In this document: positions 41,738-50,283 of the stretch, piece after piece
How positions within the stretch are numbered: position 1 is the stretch's first letter
Layout: every line of letters begins with the position of its first letter
Assembly (NCBI GenBank): GCA_963169765.1
Contig: CAUJEN010000090.1
Coordinates: 186,001 to 250,000 of the forward strand
From: QWHO01 sp021404945
GTDB taxonomy: Bacteria > Vulcanimicrobiota > Xenobia > Xenobiales > QWHO01
Reading direction: 5' to 3'
DNA: 64,000 nt
Program-made: the position numbers and the translations under genes
Notes under the pieces: model-generated
Databases searched by the model: none
Seen by the model: the letters and a program-made list of their open reading frames with translations, nothing else
What the model was told of the DNA's origin: nothing

Positions 41738-43879
41738 TTACTGCTGGTACCAGTCCACCTCGCCCGTGCCCATCCACCCCTCGGGCGTCGAGCTGTCCGG
41801 CGGCGGCGGGGGTGGCTGCGGTTTGGGTTTGGGCTGGGGAGCCGGCGGTGGCGCCGGAGCCGGCTCGGGCGTCTCGGGCCGGGCCGGCGGCGTCCAGGCT
41901 TCTTCCTGGGAGCTCATCGTATCGGCGGCCTCCTCGGCTGTCTCGGGGACGGGCAGAGGCCCGACCTTCTCGACTAGCTCCTCGATCCGTCCTTTGATGG
42001 TGGGGACGGCCAGGTTGAGGGGATCGAGCACCACGAAGCGCTGGTAGAGCTCGAGGGCCCGACGCAGATCGTTACGCTTCTCGGCCACCATGCCAAGGCC
42101 CCGCACCGCTACCGAGTCCATGAAGTCGTAGCGCAAAGCGTTGGTATAAGCCTCCTCGGCCGCGCCGATGTTGCCCAGCAGCGAGCAGCAGTCGCCCAGC
42201 AGGCTCCAGAGAGCCGATGAGGCGGGGGCACAACCGGTCTGATGCTCTGCCTGGGTACGCACCTCCTCGGCCAGCTCCAGGGCTTCCTCCTTGCGTCCCT
42301 GGCGCACCATCAGCTTGACCTTGCGGAACACCTGGTGAATGGAGTCGGGGTAGGCCTCGCAGATCTCCTCCATGGTTTTGAAGGCATCTTCGACCTGACC
42401 CATCTTCATCAGGGCGGTGGCCAGGGCCACCGCCAGGTTGGAGTGCACTTCCTCGTTGGCGTAGCTGCAGCGCAAGCCCTCACGGCCGGCCTCGGCGGCC
42501 GTTGCCCAGTCTTCCTGGCGTACTTTGAACTCAGCCAGGCCCAGGTGGCAGCGCGCATCGCGTGGCGCCTGCTTCACCGATTTGACATACAGTTTCTCCG
42601 CTTCGGCAAGATCCCCCACGGCTTCGTAGATGGGCGCAATCATGCGTAGGTTGCCCTCGGGATCGCGATCGTAGATGGCCAGCGCCTCCCGATAGCGACC
42701 GAGCTTGAAGAATAGATCGGCCAGGGCGCGCTCGATGGCTCGACGCACCGATTTCTTCTCGTTGGGATCGTTGATGATCTCTTCGTAGTAGTCCACCGCG
42801 TCCTGGGAGCGGCCCATGCGCACGTAGAGCCGACCTAGCTCCCACAGCGCCTGAGCATTCTTGGAATCGGACAGCAGGGCTTCCTTGAGGTAGTGGATGG
42901 CCTCGTCGAACTCACCCGCTTGAATCAGCTGGCCGGTGAGAATCTGCCAGGCTCGCGTGTCGCCGCGATAGGTTTTGACATATTCTTTCAACTCGGCGAT
43001 CATACTGTCGTTGAGGGCACGCCATTCTTTGACCATGCCTTTGTTGGAGTAGACCCGCAACAGCTCGACCTTCCACTGGCGGGCATTCTTGTGATCGGTG
43101 TTGGTCTTCAAGGAGCGCTCGAAGAACAGTCGAGCGGCGTCCATGTCCTTGACCCGGTAGCTCAATCGAGCCGCCGAATCGAGCAGGGTAGGCGAGTCGG
43201 CCCGGGTCTCAAGGGCCTTGGCCAACAGTCGGATACCCATCTGGTGGAGCTGGATGCGCTTTTCAGTCTCCAGTCCCTTGCCCAGCATCTCCTCGTAGAA
43301 TGTGCCCCCCAGAGGGGCTTCGTCGGATTGACGAAGCTCGAGCAACTTGGTGTAGGAGACTTCGGCTGTTTTCAGGGCCCCGGCCCGCACGGCCGTGGCC
43401 GCCAGGCGGCGGATCGTCTCGGGGTCCTCGGGGGTGAACTGAGCCACCCACCGACGCCACTCGAGAGCCTTGGTGAAGGAGCCTTCCTCTTCCAGCGCCT
43501 CGGCCAGCTTGACGCCAAAGAAGGAGTCGCCGCAAACCCGAGCCGCCTGTTGCAGAGCGGCGCGCATCGCGGGGCGGTCGTTCGATTTCCGCAGGATGCG
43601 ATACTTGCGGATATGGAGCTCTTTGTCGTCGGGGTTCTGCTCGAGCGCCGCATCCACCTCGGCCAGGGCTTCCTCGAGATTCTCCTTGGGAATATCGCCG
43701 AAAATGGGCTTATCGCCCTCCTCGACGGCCATGGGATTCTTCGAGGGAACGTCTTTTCGGACCAGGCCGGAGGTTGCAGCGGCGTGCTTCCCACCTTCGG
43801 TGGGCGTCTGGCCGGAGCTGCCCTTGGCAGGCAGCTGCGGCTTGTGCTGCTGATTTCCAGAGCCAAACTTGGGAGTCAC
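41738..43879 (-). CDS. Long TPR-repeat scaffold protein
   Basis: Protein of 713 residues from the GTG at 43879, which has AGGGAGA 6 bases upstream; a longer frame to 43930 is less likely. The first 60 residues are polar and Gln/Lys-rich. About 70-620 is a TPR superhelix (LEEALAEVDAALEQNPDDKE, DEAIHYLKEALLSDSKNAQA, AEEAYTNALRYDFMDS). The last 70 residues are very Pro-rich (APAPPPAPQPKPKPQPPPPP). No membrane segment is seen. It probably scaffolds a complex; partners are unknown. It diverges from the PASTA kinase. Confidence 0.88.
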   Translation of the reverse strand: MTPKFGSGNQQHKPQLPAKGSSGQTPTEGGKHAAATSGLVRKDVPSKNPMAVEEGDKPIFGDIPKENLEEALAEVDAALEQNPDDKELHIRKYRILRKSNDRPAMRAALQQAARVCGDSFFGVKLAEALEEEGSFTKALEWRRWVAQFTPEDPETIRRLAATAVRAGALKTAEVSYTKLLELRQSDEAPLGGTFYEEMLGKGLETEKRIQLHQMGIRLLAKALETRADSPTLLDSAARLSYRVKDMDAARLFFERSLKTNTDHKNARQWKVELLRVYSNKGMVKEWRALNDSMIAELKEYVKTYRGDTRAWQILTGQLIQAGEFDEAIHYLKEALLSDSKNAQALWELGRLYVRMGRSQDAVDYYEEIINDPNEKKSVRRAIERALADLFFKLGRYREALAIYDRDPEGNLRMIAPIYEAVGDLAEAEKLYVKSVKQAPRDARCHLGLAEFKVRQEDWATAAEAGREGLRCSYANEEVHSNLAVALATALMKMGQVEDAFKTMEEICEAYPDSIHQVFRKVKLMVRQGRKEEALELAEEVRTQAEHQTGCAPASSALWSLLGDCCSLLGNIGAAEEAYTNALRYDFMDSVAVRGLGMVAEKRNDLRRALELYQRFVVLDPLNLAVPTIKGRIEELVEKVGPLPVPETAEEAADTMSSQEEAWTPPARPETPEPAPAPPPAPQPKPKPQPPPPPPDSSTPEGWMGTGEVDWYQQ

Positions 43880-44187
43880 CGTATCTCCCTTCCAGAGGCG
43901 GGGGCCTGCCCGCCCAGTTTCATGGTGCACGTAAGAGGAGGAATGCTGGCCATTCTCCTCCGCTGAGTAAGTTCGGGACCTGCCGGGAACCTCCCTGCCA
44001 CTGCGCTACTCCAAACACAAGCCTGATCGCGACCCGAACGAGCCGGATCCTTCCCCCGCCCCCCTGTTTGACCGAGGAAGCCTCTCCCCCTTCCTTGGGT
44101 CGCCAAGAAGTGTGCAGACCTTGACAGCGGGCTGGAATGCTTGGTCCAGGAAGGACTCATCGCTCAAGATCAGAACATGGCGCCGCC
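43880..44187. other. Divergent intergenic region between TPR protein and PASTA kinase
   Basis: About 308 bases, no gene seen. GAGGAGGAATG/CATTCTCCTC (about 43936-43961) forms a hairpin with one bulge. TTGACA occurs at 44121-44126 upstream of the kinase, but no good -10 is seen at 16-18 bases. Promoters for both genes should lie here. Confidence 0.4.
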
Positions 44188-46251
44188 ATGGCTGGCGAAA
44201 ACCAGGAGCCGCGCCGTCTGGGCGGCCGATATGAAGTTCTGGGACTGCTCGGCGAGGGCGGGATGTCCCAGGTCTACCGAGGTCGCGATCTGAAGCTCGG
44301 GCGCGAGGTTGCCATCAAAATTCCTCGCCCTGAGATCGCACGCGACCAGGACGCGCGGCTGCGATTCGTACGCGAGGGAAAGAGCGCCGCCAAGCTCAAT
44401 CATCCGAACATTGTTCAGGTCTACGACTCCTCTGACGAGCCTGATGAGCCTTTCTTGATCATGGAGCTGGTGCCGGGCGAGGACCTGCGCCAGCGCCTGC
44501 AGCGCGGCCCTTTGCCTCCCCCCCAGGCGGTGGCCATGATGGTCCAGGTTCTCTCGGCTCTCGAGTGCGCCCATTCAAAAGGGGTTGTCCATCGCGATCT
44601 GTCGGCTCGCAATGTGCTGCTGGATGCCCACGGCTCGGCGCGCGTCTCGGATTTCGGGGTGGCTCAGGCTCTGGGCGATCATACCCTGACCCGGACGGGC
44701 GAGATGCTCGGCTCGGTCAGCTACATGTCTCCCGAGCAGGCTCAGGGGAAGGACTCGGGCCCGCCCACCGACCTCTACGCGGCCGGAGTGCTGTTGTTCG
44801 AGATGCTGACCGGCCGGCTGCCTTTCACCGGCGATACCCCGGTGCAGGTAGCCCTCAAGCACATCCAGGAAAGCCCTCCCAGCGCCTCGCAGATCAATCC
44901 TGCCGTACCCCCCGGGCTCGACCAGGTCATCCTGCGAGCCCTGGCCAAACGTCCCGAGGATCGCTTCAATTCGGCCAGCGAGATGGCCCGAGCTCTCCAG
45001 GAGGGCTCGGCACCCGTGCCTGGCCCCATTCTCGAGCACACCCGGGTTCGCCAGTCGGCTGTCCGGCCACCCGTCGAGCCCCGTGCTCCGGCACCCCAGC
45101 GGACTCCCTACATTGTTGGTGCACTGGCCTTGCTGGCGGTCGTGTCGGTGCTGATCGGAATGCTGCTGATGCCACCTCCCAGCGTGGCGGTGCCCGACCT
45201 GGTCGGACTTGATCTCAAGGCCGCGCGCCAGAAGGCCGAGGCCCTTGGCCTGCGCCTGGAGGTCTCCGAGCGTCGCCCAGATGCCGCGGCTGACAAGGAT
45301 ATCGTGCTCGAGCAAGACCCGACCCCTGGCGAGTTGCGCAAGCAAGGCGACTTCGTGCGGGTGGTGGTGAGCCAGGCGCCCGAGAGGATCGTCGTGCCCG
45401 ATGTGGCGGGGAAGACCGAGCCTCAAGCGGTCGAGGTGCTCGAGACCCTGGGTTTTCGCGTGCTGCTCGAACGCGAGGAAAGCGCCTCGGTGCCGGGGGG
45501 GCGGGTCATCCGCCAGGACCCGCCAGCCGGGGAGGAGCGGACCCGCGGCAGCCAGGTGAAGGTCTTCATTTCAACCGGGACGGTAAAAACGGCCGTCCCC
45601 AACCTGGTCGGCATGGGCCGCGAGGAGGCAGAGCTCCTGCTCAAGAGCCTGGAGATGACCCTGGTAGTCGGGGGGACCCGCCAGGACGCCAGCGCTCCCG
45701 AAGGCACGGTCCTGGAGCAGCTCCCCTCGCCTGGAACGCTGGCCGTGAAAGGTCGCAAGGTCTCGATCATCCTCTCGGCCGGCTCCCTGGGAATGACAGC
45801 CCCCGATCTGGAGGGAAAGTCGCTCAAGGAAGCCGAGGAGATGGCGCGCCGGTCGGGCCTCAAACTGGTCGTGGAAGGCCCGAGCAGCCCCCAGGATTCG
45901 GTCGTCTTCCAGGATCCGTTGCCCGGGGATCCGCTCAAAGGCAGCACGGTGACGGTCAAGACCAACCCCAGTGTGGTGGTTCCCAATCTCAGCGGTCTGA
46001 TCGAGGACGATGCTCGTAACCAGCTCGAGGATATCGGATTGAAGCTGGGGGAGACCCGCCGGATCAACTCCGCCGCCCCGGAGGGCGAGGTGGTCGGACA
46101 GGAGCCCGACTCGGGCATGGAGGTGTCACCGGGCACCCAGGTGCACCTCTACGTCTCCGACCCGAGTGCTCCGTTGCCCACTCCCGATCCCGTTCTGACG
46201 CCAATTGATCCATCGCCGCCCTCGCCCGCGCCGCCCTGGGTCCCTCGCTGA
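44188..46251 (+). CDS. PASTA-domain Ser/Thr protein kinase (PrkC/PknB-like)
   Basis: Transmembrane kinase of 687 residues. Kinase domain about 15-275: GEGGMS loop (22-27), Lys44 in VAIK, catalytic loop HRDLSARN (135-142) with Asp137, DFG 155-157, and SYMSPEQAQG. One membrane helix at about 305-328, then five PASTA repeats (VPDLVGLDLKAA, VPDVAGKTEPQA, VPNLVGMGREEA, APDLEGKSLKEA, VPNLSGLIEDDA) and a Pro-rich end. PASTA domains bind muropeptides or lipid II. The loop carries Ser-Ala-Arg where Ser/Thr kinases have Lys-Pro/x, resembling tyrosine kinases. The ATG at 44188 fits the family start; ATG 44137 adds 17 residues. It heads a cluster with a PASTA-only protein and rpe. Confidence 0.95.
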   Translation: MAGENQEPRRLGGRYEVLGLLGEGGMSQVYRGRDLKLGREVAIKIPRPEIARDQDARLRFVREGKSAAKLNHPNIVQVYDSSDEPDEPFLIMELVPGEDLRQRLQRGPLPPPQAVAMMVQVLSALECAHSKGVVHRDLSARNVLLDAHGSARVSDFGVAQALGDHTLTRTGEMLGSVSYMSPEQAQGKDSGPPTDLYAAGVLLFEMLTGRLPFTGDTPVQVALKHIQESPPSASQINPAVPPGLDQVILRALAKRPEDRFNSASEMARALQEGSAPVPGPILEHTRVRQSAVRPPVEPRAPAPQRTPYIVGALALLAVVSVLIGMLLMPPPSVAVPDLVGLDLKAARQKAEALGLRLEVSERRPDAAADKDIVLEQDPTPGELRKQGDFVRVVVSQAPERIVVPDVAGKTEPQAVEVLETLGFRVLLEREESASVPGGRVIRQDPPAGEERTRGSQVKVFISTGTVKTAVPNLVGMGREEAELLLKSLEMTLVVGGTRQDASAPEGTVLEQLPSPGTLAVKGRKVSIILSAGSLGMTAPDLEGKSLKEAEEMARRSGLKLVVEGPSSPQDSVVFQDPLPGDPLKGSTVTVKTNPSVVVPNLSGLIEDDARNQLEDIGLKLGETRRINSAAPEGEVVGQEPDSGMEVSPGTQVHLYVSDPSAPLPTPDPVLTPIDPSPPSPAPPWVPR

Positions 46252-46332
46252 AAGATATTCAAAGGTCTTGCCAGGAGACCGCATCAACAGCGAGAATGTC
46301 CCTTCACAGTTGCCTGAACCGGAGGATTGATC

Positions 46333-47379
46333 TTGGCTAGCGAGCCGAAACAGCCCTCGGGGGGTGCCGAGCAGGGGCCGTTGCTCGATCCACGCATCCC
46401 TTTCGAGAAAGAGACCCCGGCCGAGTTTGCCGTGGGAACGTTGAAGACCATCGCCCTGGTGCTGGCTGTTGGCATCACGCTGGTCTTCTCGCTCATCTAC
46501 GGCTGGACCATCTATGAAAGCTACTTCAAGCTCCCCGAAGAGGTCGAAGTGCCTGTCATCACCGGCAAGACCGTCGAGGAGGCCAACGAAATGCTGGCCA
46601 AGCTTGGCCTGCGCTTGCAGGTTCACGAGTCGCGCTACACGGGTAAGCCCGAGAAAGAGATCATCTCCCAGAATCCGGCTGCCAAGCGCAAGGTGCGCGA
46701 GGGGAACGAAATTCTCGTGGTCGTAAGCCTCGGGCCGGAGTTGATGGAGGTCCCTGACCTGGTGGGCAAGTCGCTGCGCGAGGTGGAGATCGAGCTGGCC
46801 AACAACGCCCTGAAGCTGGGCAAGGTTACCTGGAGCAAGCCCGACCCCGAAAAACCCGAGGAGGTGCTCAAGCAAGAGCCTGCTCCCGGCAAGAAAGTGA
46901 AGAAGGGCACCCCGGTGGATGTCAAGATGCAGAAGGGCGGTGGTCCCGAAGCCATGACCCCGGTGCCCAACCTGAAAGGCAAGCCCATCTACACGGTGAG
47001 CACGGCCCTGTCCAAGGCTGACCTGCAGATGGGCGGCATCACCTGGAAGTTCCATCAGGTCGCGGCTCGGGGCGAGGTGATCGAGCAGGGGCCCCCTCCG
47101 GGCAGCAAGGTATCGGCTCGCACGCCCGTCGAATTCGAAGTCAGCGCCGGCCCGCCTGAGGGTCGTGCCTATCGCTCCCGGCAACTGGCCATCGACGTGC
47201 CAACCGGGGCCGACGCTCAGCGCGTCAGCGTGCTCTTGAACAACGGCGTGGGCACCGACACCGTCTTCGATGGGCGGCAGGCCTCGGGAGACACGATGAA
47301 GCTGCTGGTTTCCGGGTTGCCAGGCTCGGAGGTCGAGGTCTACATCAACGACAAACTGACCAAGCGCGAGAAGCTTTGA
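46333..47379 (+). CDS. Membrane-anchored PASTA-domain protein without a kinase
   Basis: Protein of 348 residues: 35 cytoplasmic residues, one membrane helix (IALVLAVGITLVFSLIYGW, about 37-57), three PASTA repeats (VPVITGKTVEEA, VPDLVGKSLREV, VPNLKGKPIYTV) and a C-terminal beta domain (RSRQLAIDVPTGADAQRVSV). It may bind the same cell-wall fragments as the adjacent kinase, as a co-receptor or competitor. The TTG at 46333 is chosen because GGAGG lies 7 bases upstream. Its stop overlaps the rpe start. Confidence 0.88.
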   Translation: MASEPKQPSGGAEQGPLLDPRIPFEKETPAEFAVGTLKTIALVLAVGITLVFSLIYGWTIYESYFKLPEEVEVPVITGKTVEEANEMLAKLGLRLQVHESRYTGKPEKEIISQNPAAKRKVREGNEILVVVSLGPELMEVPDLVGKSLREVEIELANNALKLGKVTWSKPDPEKPEEVLKQEPAPGKKVKKGTPVDVKMQKGGGPEAMTPVPNLKGKPIYTVSTALSKADLQMGGITWKFHQVAARGEVIEQGPPPGSKVSARTPVEFEVSAGPPEGRAYRSRQLAIDVPTGADAQRVSVLLNNGVGTDTVFDGRQASGDTMKLLVSGLPGSEVEVYINDKLTKREKL

Positions 47380-48020
47380 GGCCGCTGCAAGTCTCTGCTT
47401 CCATCCTGTCAGCCGACTTTGCCCGCCTGGGCGAGGAAGTTCAGGCAGTGGACGCCGCCGGGGCGGACGTGATCCATCTCGACGCGATGGACGGCGCGTT
47501 CGTGCCCAACCTGACCTTTGGAGCGGTTCTGGTCAAGGCCCTGCGGCCGGTGACCGACAAACCCTTCGACGTGCACGCCATGGTGGCTGACCCTGGTCGT
47601 TTCGTGGAGCCCTTTGCCCAGGCCGGAGCCCAGTTGCTGACGGTGCACGTCGAGGCCTGTGTCCACCTGCAGCGGGTATTGGCTCAGATTCGAGAAGCAG
47701 GCATGCGGGCGGGCGTGGCGGTCAATCCGGCCACTCCGGTGGACTTCCTCGAGTATTTGCTGGATGACCTCGATCACGTGTTGCTCATGACCGTCAACCC
47801 GGGCTTCTCGGGCCAGCGGTTCCTGCCGGCGGTCATGGCCAAGGTGCGTCGCGTGCGCGAGCTGGTGGCCGGGCGCCCCATCGACATCGGGGTGGACGGT
47901 GGGGTTGCGCCCCAGACCGCGCCGGCCTGCCGCGAAGCCGGCGCCAATGTCCTGATCGCCGCCACTGCCATCTTCGGTCAGAGCGACTACGCCCGCGCCA
48001 TTGCAGACCTGCGAGGCTGA
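47376..48020 (+). CDS. rpe: Ribulose-phosphate 3-epimerase
   Basis: TIM-barrel enzyme of 214 residues converting ribulose 5-phosphate and xylulose 5-phosphate in the pentose phosphate pathway. Visible: VSASILSADFARLGEEV, IHLDAMDGAFVPNLTFG (metal ligands), FDVHAMVADP, LLMTVNPGFSGQRFLP, IGVDGGV and GANVLIAATAIF. The family usually has DVMDG where this has DAMDG. The TTG start overlaps the PASTA protein stop (TTGA). rpe next to PASTA kinases is a known arrangement in many bacteria, usually with rsgA between, which is absent here. Confidence 0.96.
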   Translation: MRPLQVSASILSADFARLGEEVQAVDAAGADVIHLDAMDGAFVPNLTFGAVLVKALRPVTDKPFDVHAMVADPGRFVEPFAQAGAQLLTVHVEACVHLQRVLAQIREAGMRAGVAVNPATPVDFLEYLLDDLDHVLLMTVNPGFSGQRFLPAVMAKVRRVRELVAGRPIDIGVDGGVAPQTAPACREAGANVLIAATAIFGQSDYARAIADLRG

Positions 48021-48057
48021 GAGGGGCTCACCCCGCGCTCACGGAAACTACCCTTCC

Positions 48058-49260
48058 GTGGCCAGACGATGGATACTTTTGTTGTGGCTGTTGACCGGGT
48101 GCACCATTACCCCGGTTCATCGCTATGATCTTTCCGTCCAGCTGACCAACGATTCCAACCGTACCCTGACCGTCGAGGGTCGCTCCAATTTGCCCGAAGG
48201 AGCTCCCCTCGAGGCCATCTTGTCCACTCCCGAGGATGGCCTGTCGGTGGCCCGGGCTCGGGGCGAGGTCAGGCGCGGTCGCTACTACCTGATCCTGGAC
48301 GTGACCCGGGCCCCGGGCGGCCAGCCGCTCGATCTGGAAGTCATGTTTGACCCGCTGCTGGCCTCGGCGACCCTGCGCGACAAGGTGGGCCCGGCGGGGG
48401 TCGGAATGGGGGGATCTCTGGTGGAGGACCGCGACGGCCGCAACGTCCTGGTCAAGAGACTGGCGGTCCTGCTTCCCATGGAGAGTCGCGAGGCGGCCCT
48501 GCGCAACATCGACCCGAGCAATCCTGAGGCCGGCATCCAGCGCATGGAGTCTTACGTTCTGCGCAACCCCGAGGACACCCAGGCGGCCGTCCACCTGGCC
48601 CTGGTTCTCCTCCACCTGCGCGAGCCCGAGCGTCACCCGGGCTCTCGGGCCCACGCTCTCCTGTCGCGAGCGCTCGATCTGGCCCCCAGCCTGGACTATC
48701 CGCCTGATGCGCGCCGCTGGTTGACCTCGCTGGACACCGAGCAGCGTGAGTTGGAGGCGCAGCGCGCCCTGCGCGAGCGCATGGAGAGCGCCAATCCTCG
48801 ACGGATGGTGCAGATGAACGGGGTGGTGATTCCCGGGGTGCAGCTCGGTGGAGTGGTCATGGGCACCCGGCCAGGCCGCCTTTTCGCCCAGTTCTGGCCC
48901 GAGCCGTTTCCCAGCTATCAGGGGACCGAGGTGGAGGTGGTGCGCATCAAAGACCTCTATGACGTGCACATCGGCATCGATCCGGTCTCGCGCCAGATCG
49001 TGAGCGCCGCCACTCACTCAGAGTTCTACCGTTTGCAGGAAGGGGCCCTGGGCGTGGGCAGCCTGTTGCAGGAGGTCCAGGAAGTGTATCCTCGGGCCAG
49101 GGGCAAGTATGGTCCGGCCAGCGTACGCGAGGATGGAACCGAGATCTCGGTGGGGATGGCCGACGTAGGCGGTCTGCGCTTCGAGCTCACGCGCCACGTG
49201 GATCCTCAGTTTCGCCTGCCGGTCGTGACGGTGACCGGCCTGGAAGTCTACCTTCCCTGA
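48058..49260 (+). CDS. Putative lipoprotein with TPR-like segment
   Basis: Protein of 400 residues from the GTG at 48058, which starts a lipoprotein signal (VARRWILLLWLLTGC, Cys at 15). A beta-rich domain (about 25-160) is followed by TPR-like helices (about 165-235, NPEDTQAAVHLALVLLHLRE, HALLSRALDLAPS) and a C-terminal domain (about 260-400, VEVVRIKDLYDVHIGIDPVS, VQEVYPRARGKYGPASV). No family is recognised. It follows rpe on the same strand. Confidence 0.65.
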   Translation: MARRWILLLWLLTGCTITPVHRYDLSVQLTNDSNRTLTVEGRSNLPEGAPLEAILSTPEDGLSVARARGEVRRGRYYLILDVTRAPGGQPLDLEVMFDPLLASATLRDKVGPAGVGMGGSLVEDRDGRNVLVKRLAVLLPMESREAALRNIDPSNPEAGIQRMESYVLRNPEDTQAAVHLALVLLHLREPERHPGSRAHALLSRALDLAPSLDYPPDARRWLTSLDTEQRELEAQRALRERMESANPRRMVQMNGVVIPGVQLGGVVMGTRPGRLFAQFWPEPFPSYQGTEVEVVRIKDLYDVHIGIDPVSRQIVSAATHSEFYRLQEGALGVGSLLQEVQEVYPRARGKYGPASVREDGTEISVGMADVGGLRFELTRHVDPQFRLPVVTVTGLEVYLP

Positions 49261-49261
49261 C

Positions 49262-49825
49262 CTACTCGGTGATGACAAATTCTCCGTTCTCATCGGCGCG
49301 CAGCCAGACTGTCAGGTTGCGCTCCTCGGTGACCGGGTCGAAGAGCTCGACCTTCAGGCGGCCCGGCTCGATGGCAAGCACCCGCTCCACCCAGTAAGAC
49401 GATTGGTTCTCGGAAAACTTGAACGTTCCCGGCCGCTGGCTCAGTGGGCAAAGATAGCCCTGGCTCACCAGCTCGAGCCTGGAGCCCGTCCAACGGAACC
49501 AGCGAAATCTGGTCGGGCTGACGTCGCTCTTCTGGTAGGTTCCCACCAGGTCGACCCTCTTGTCCCCGTCCAGGTCGCCGGCAGCCTGCAGATCGCCTCC
49601 GTCCAGGGGGCCGCCGAAGAGGAAAAGCTCCGTGCGCGGAGCCTGCCAGAGGGTTCGGCCCTGGCTATCGAGCACCACCAGTCGGGCTTGCTCGCCGAGG
49701 CGCTTGAGGACGAAGGACTCGGGCTTGCCGTCGCCGTTCAGGTCGACCTTGAGGGTCTGCACCACATCTCCATCAGCGGCCCAGGCCGCGCCGATCAACA
49801 AAGCACTGAGAAGAAGATATCGCAT
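49262..49825 (-). CDS. Exported VCBS/FG-GAP-like protein
   Basis: Protein of 187 residues with a signal peptide (MRYLLLSALLIGAAWAAD). Two calcium-loop-like motifs, DLNGDGKPES and DLDGDKRVDL, are typical of FG-GAP/VCBS repeats, about 65 residues apart. The rest is beta-rich. No enzymatic motif is seen; a small calcium-binding exported protein is likely. It is convergent with the lipoprotein gene, one base between stops. Confidence 0.7.
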   Translation of the reverse strand: MRYLLLSALLIGAAWAADGDVVQTLKVDLNGDGKPESFVLKRLGEQARLVVLDSQGRTLWQAPRTELFLFGGPLDGGDLQAAGDLDGDKRVDLVGTYQKSDVSPTRFRWFRWTGSRLELVSQGYLCPLSQRPGTFKFSENQSSYWVERVLAIEPGRLKVELFDPVTEERNLTVWLRADENGEFVITE

Positions 49826-50283
49826 GTCCTTGTGCTTCGCATCGGGCTGGAGTCAGCCCTGGTGCCAGGCGCGGGAATCGGGCCCGGAACAAGGGGCGAA
49901 GAACTTGCTCTGAGCGGCCCCAGGAGGAAGGGCCCCACTTCTGGGCGGGATCCTGAGAGGAGCCAGGCAAGAAAACCCCGGGAAATGAGTCAGGCCGGCG
50001 TCATGGCCGGCCCTGGCATCAAGTTCGCATTCTTCCCACACTGTCCCGATTAATTCGGTCTTAGCGAAGCTCTTGCGTCCCCTCGGGGACAATACACTTC
50101 CGGACTCCACGAGCCCTGATCAATCTAGGAAGAAGTGAACATCAACCATCTGGAGTATAGCAAACATGCGGGCCAGAGTCAATCGAACAGCAATCCTGGT
50201 TCGTGCCCAATCATCCGTAATTTATTTCTGGATTGTCAATCGAACTGGAAGGCCAGCAGTTCTGCTGCGGCGATTGGCGACAA
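49826..50283. other. Intergenic region of 458 bases without a convincing gene
   Basis: The part near 50100-50280 is notably more AT-rich than the window and contains an 11-base direct repeat GTCAATCGAAC at 50178-50188 and 50235-50245. A short GTCCCC/GGGGAC palindrome lies near 50077. An open frame at 50166-50411 runs antisense into ade and is not credible. The region may hold the promoter of the 49262 gene and the remains of an older insertion. Confidence 0.4.
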
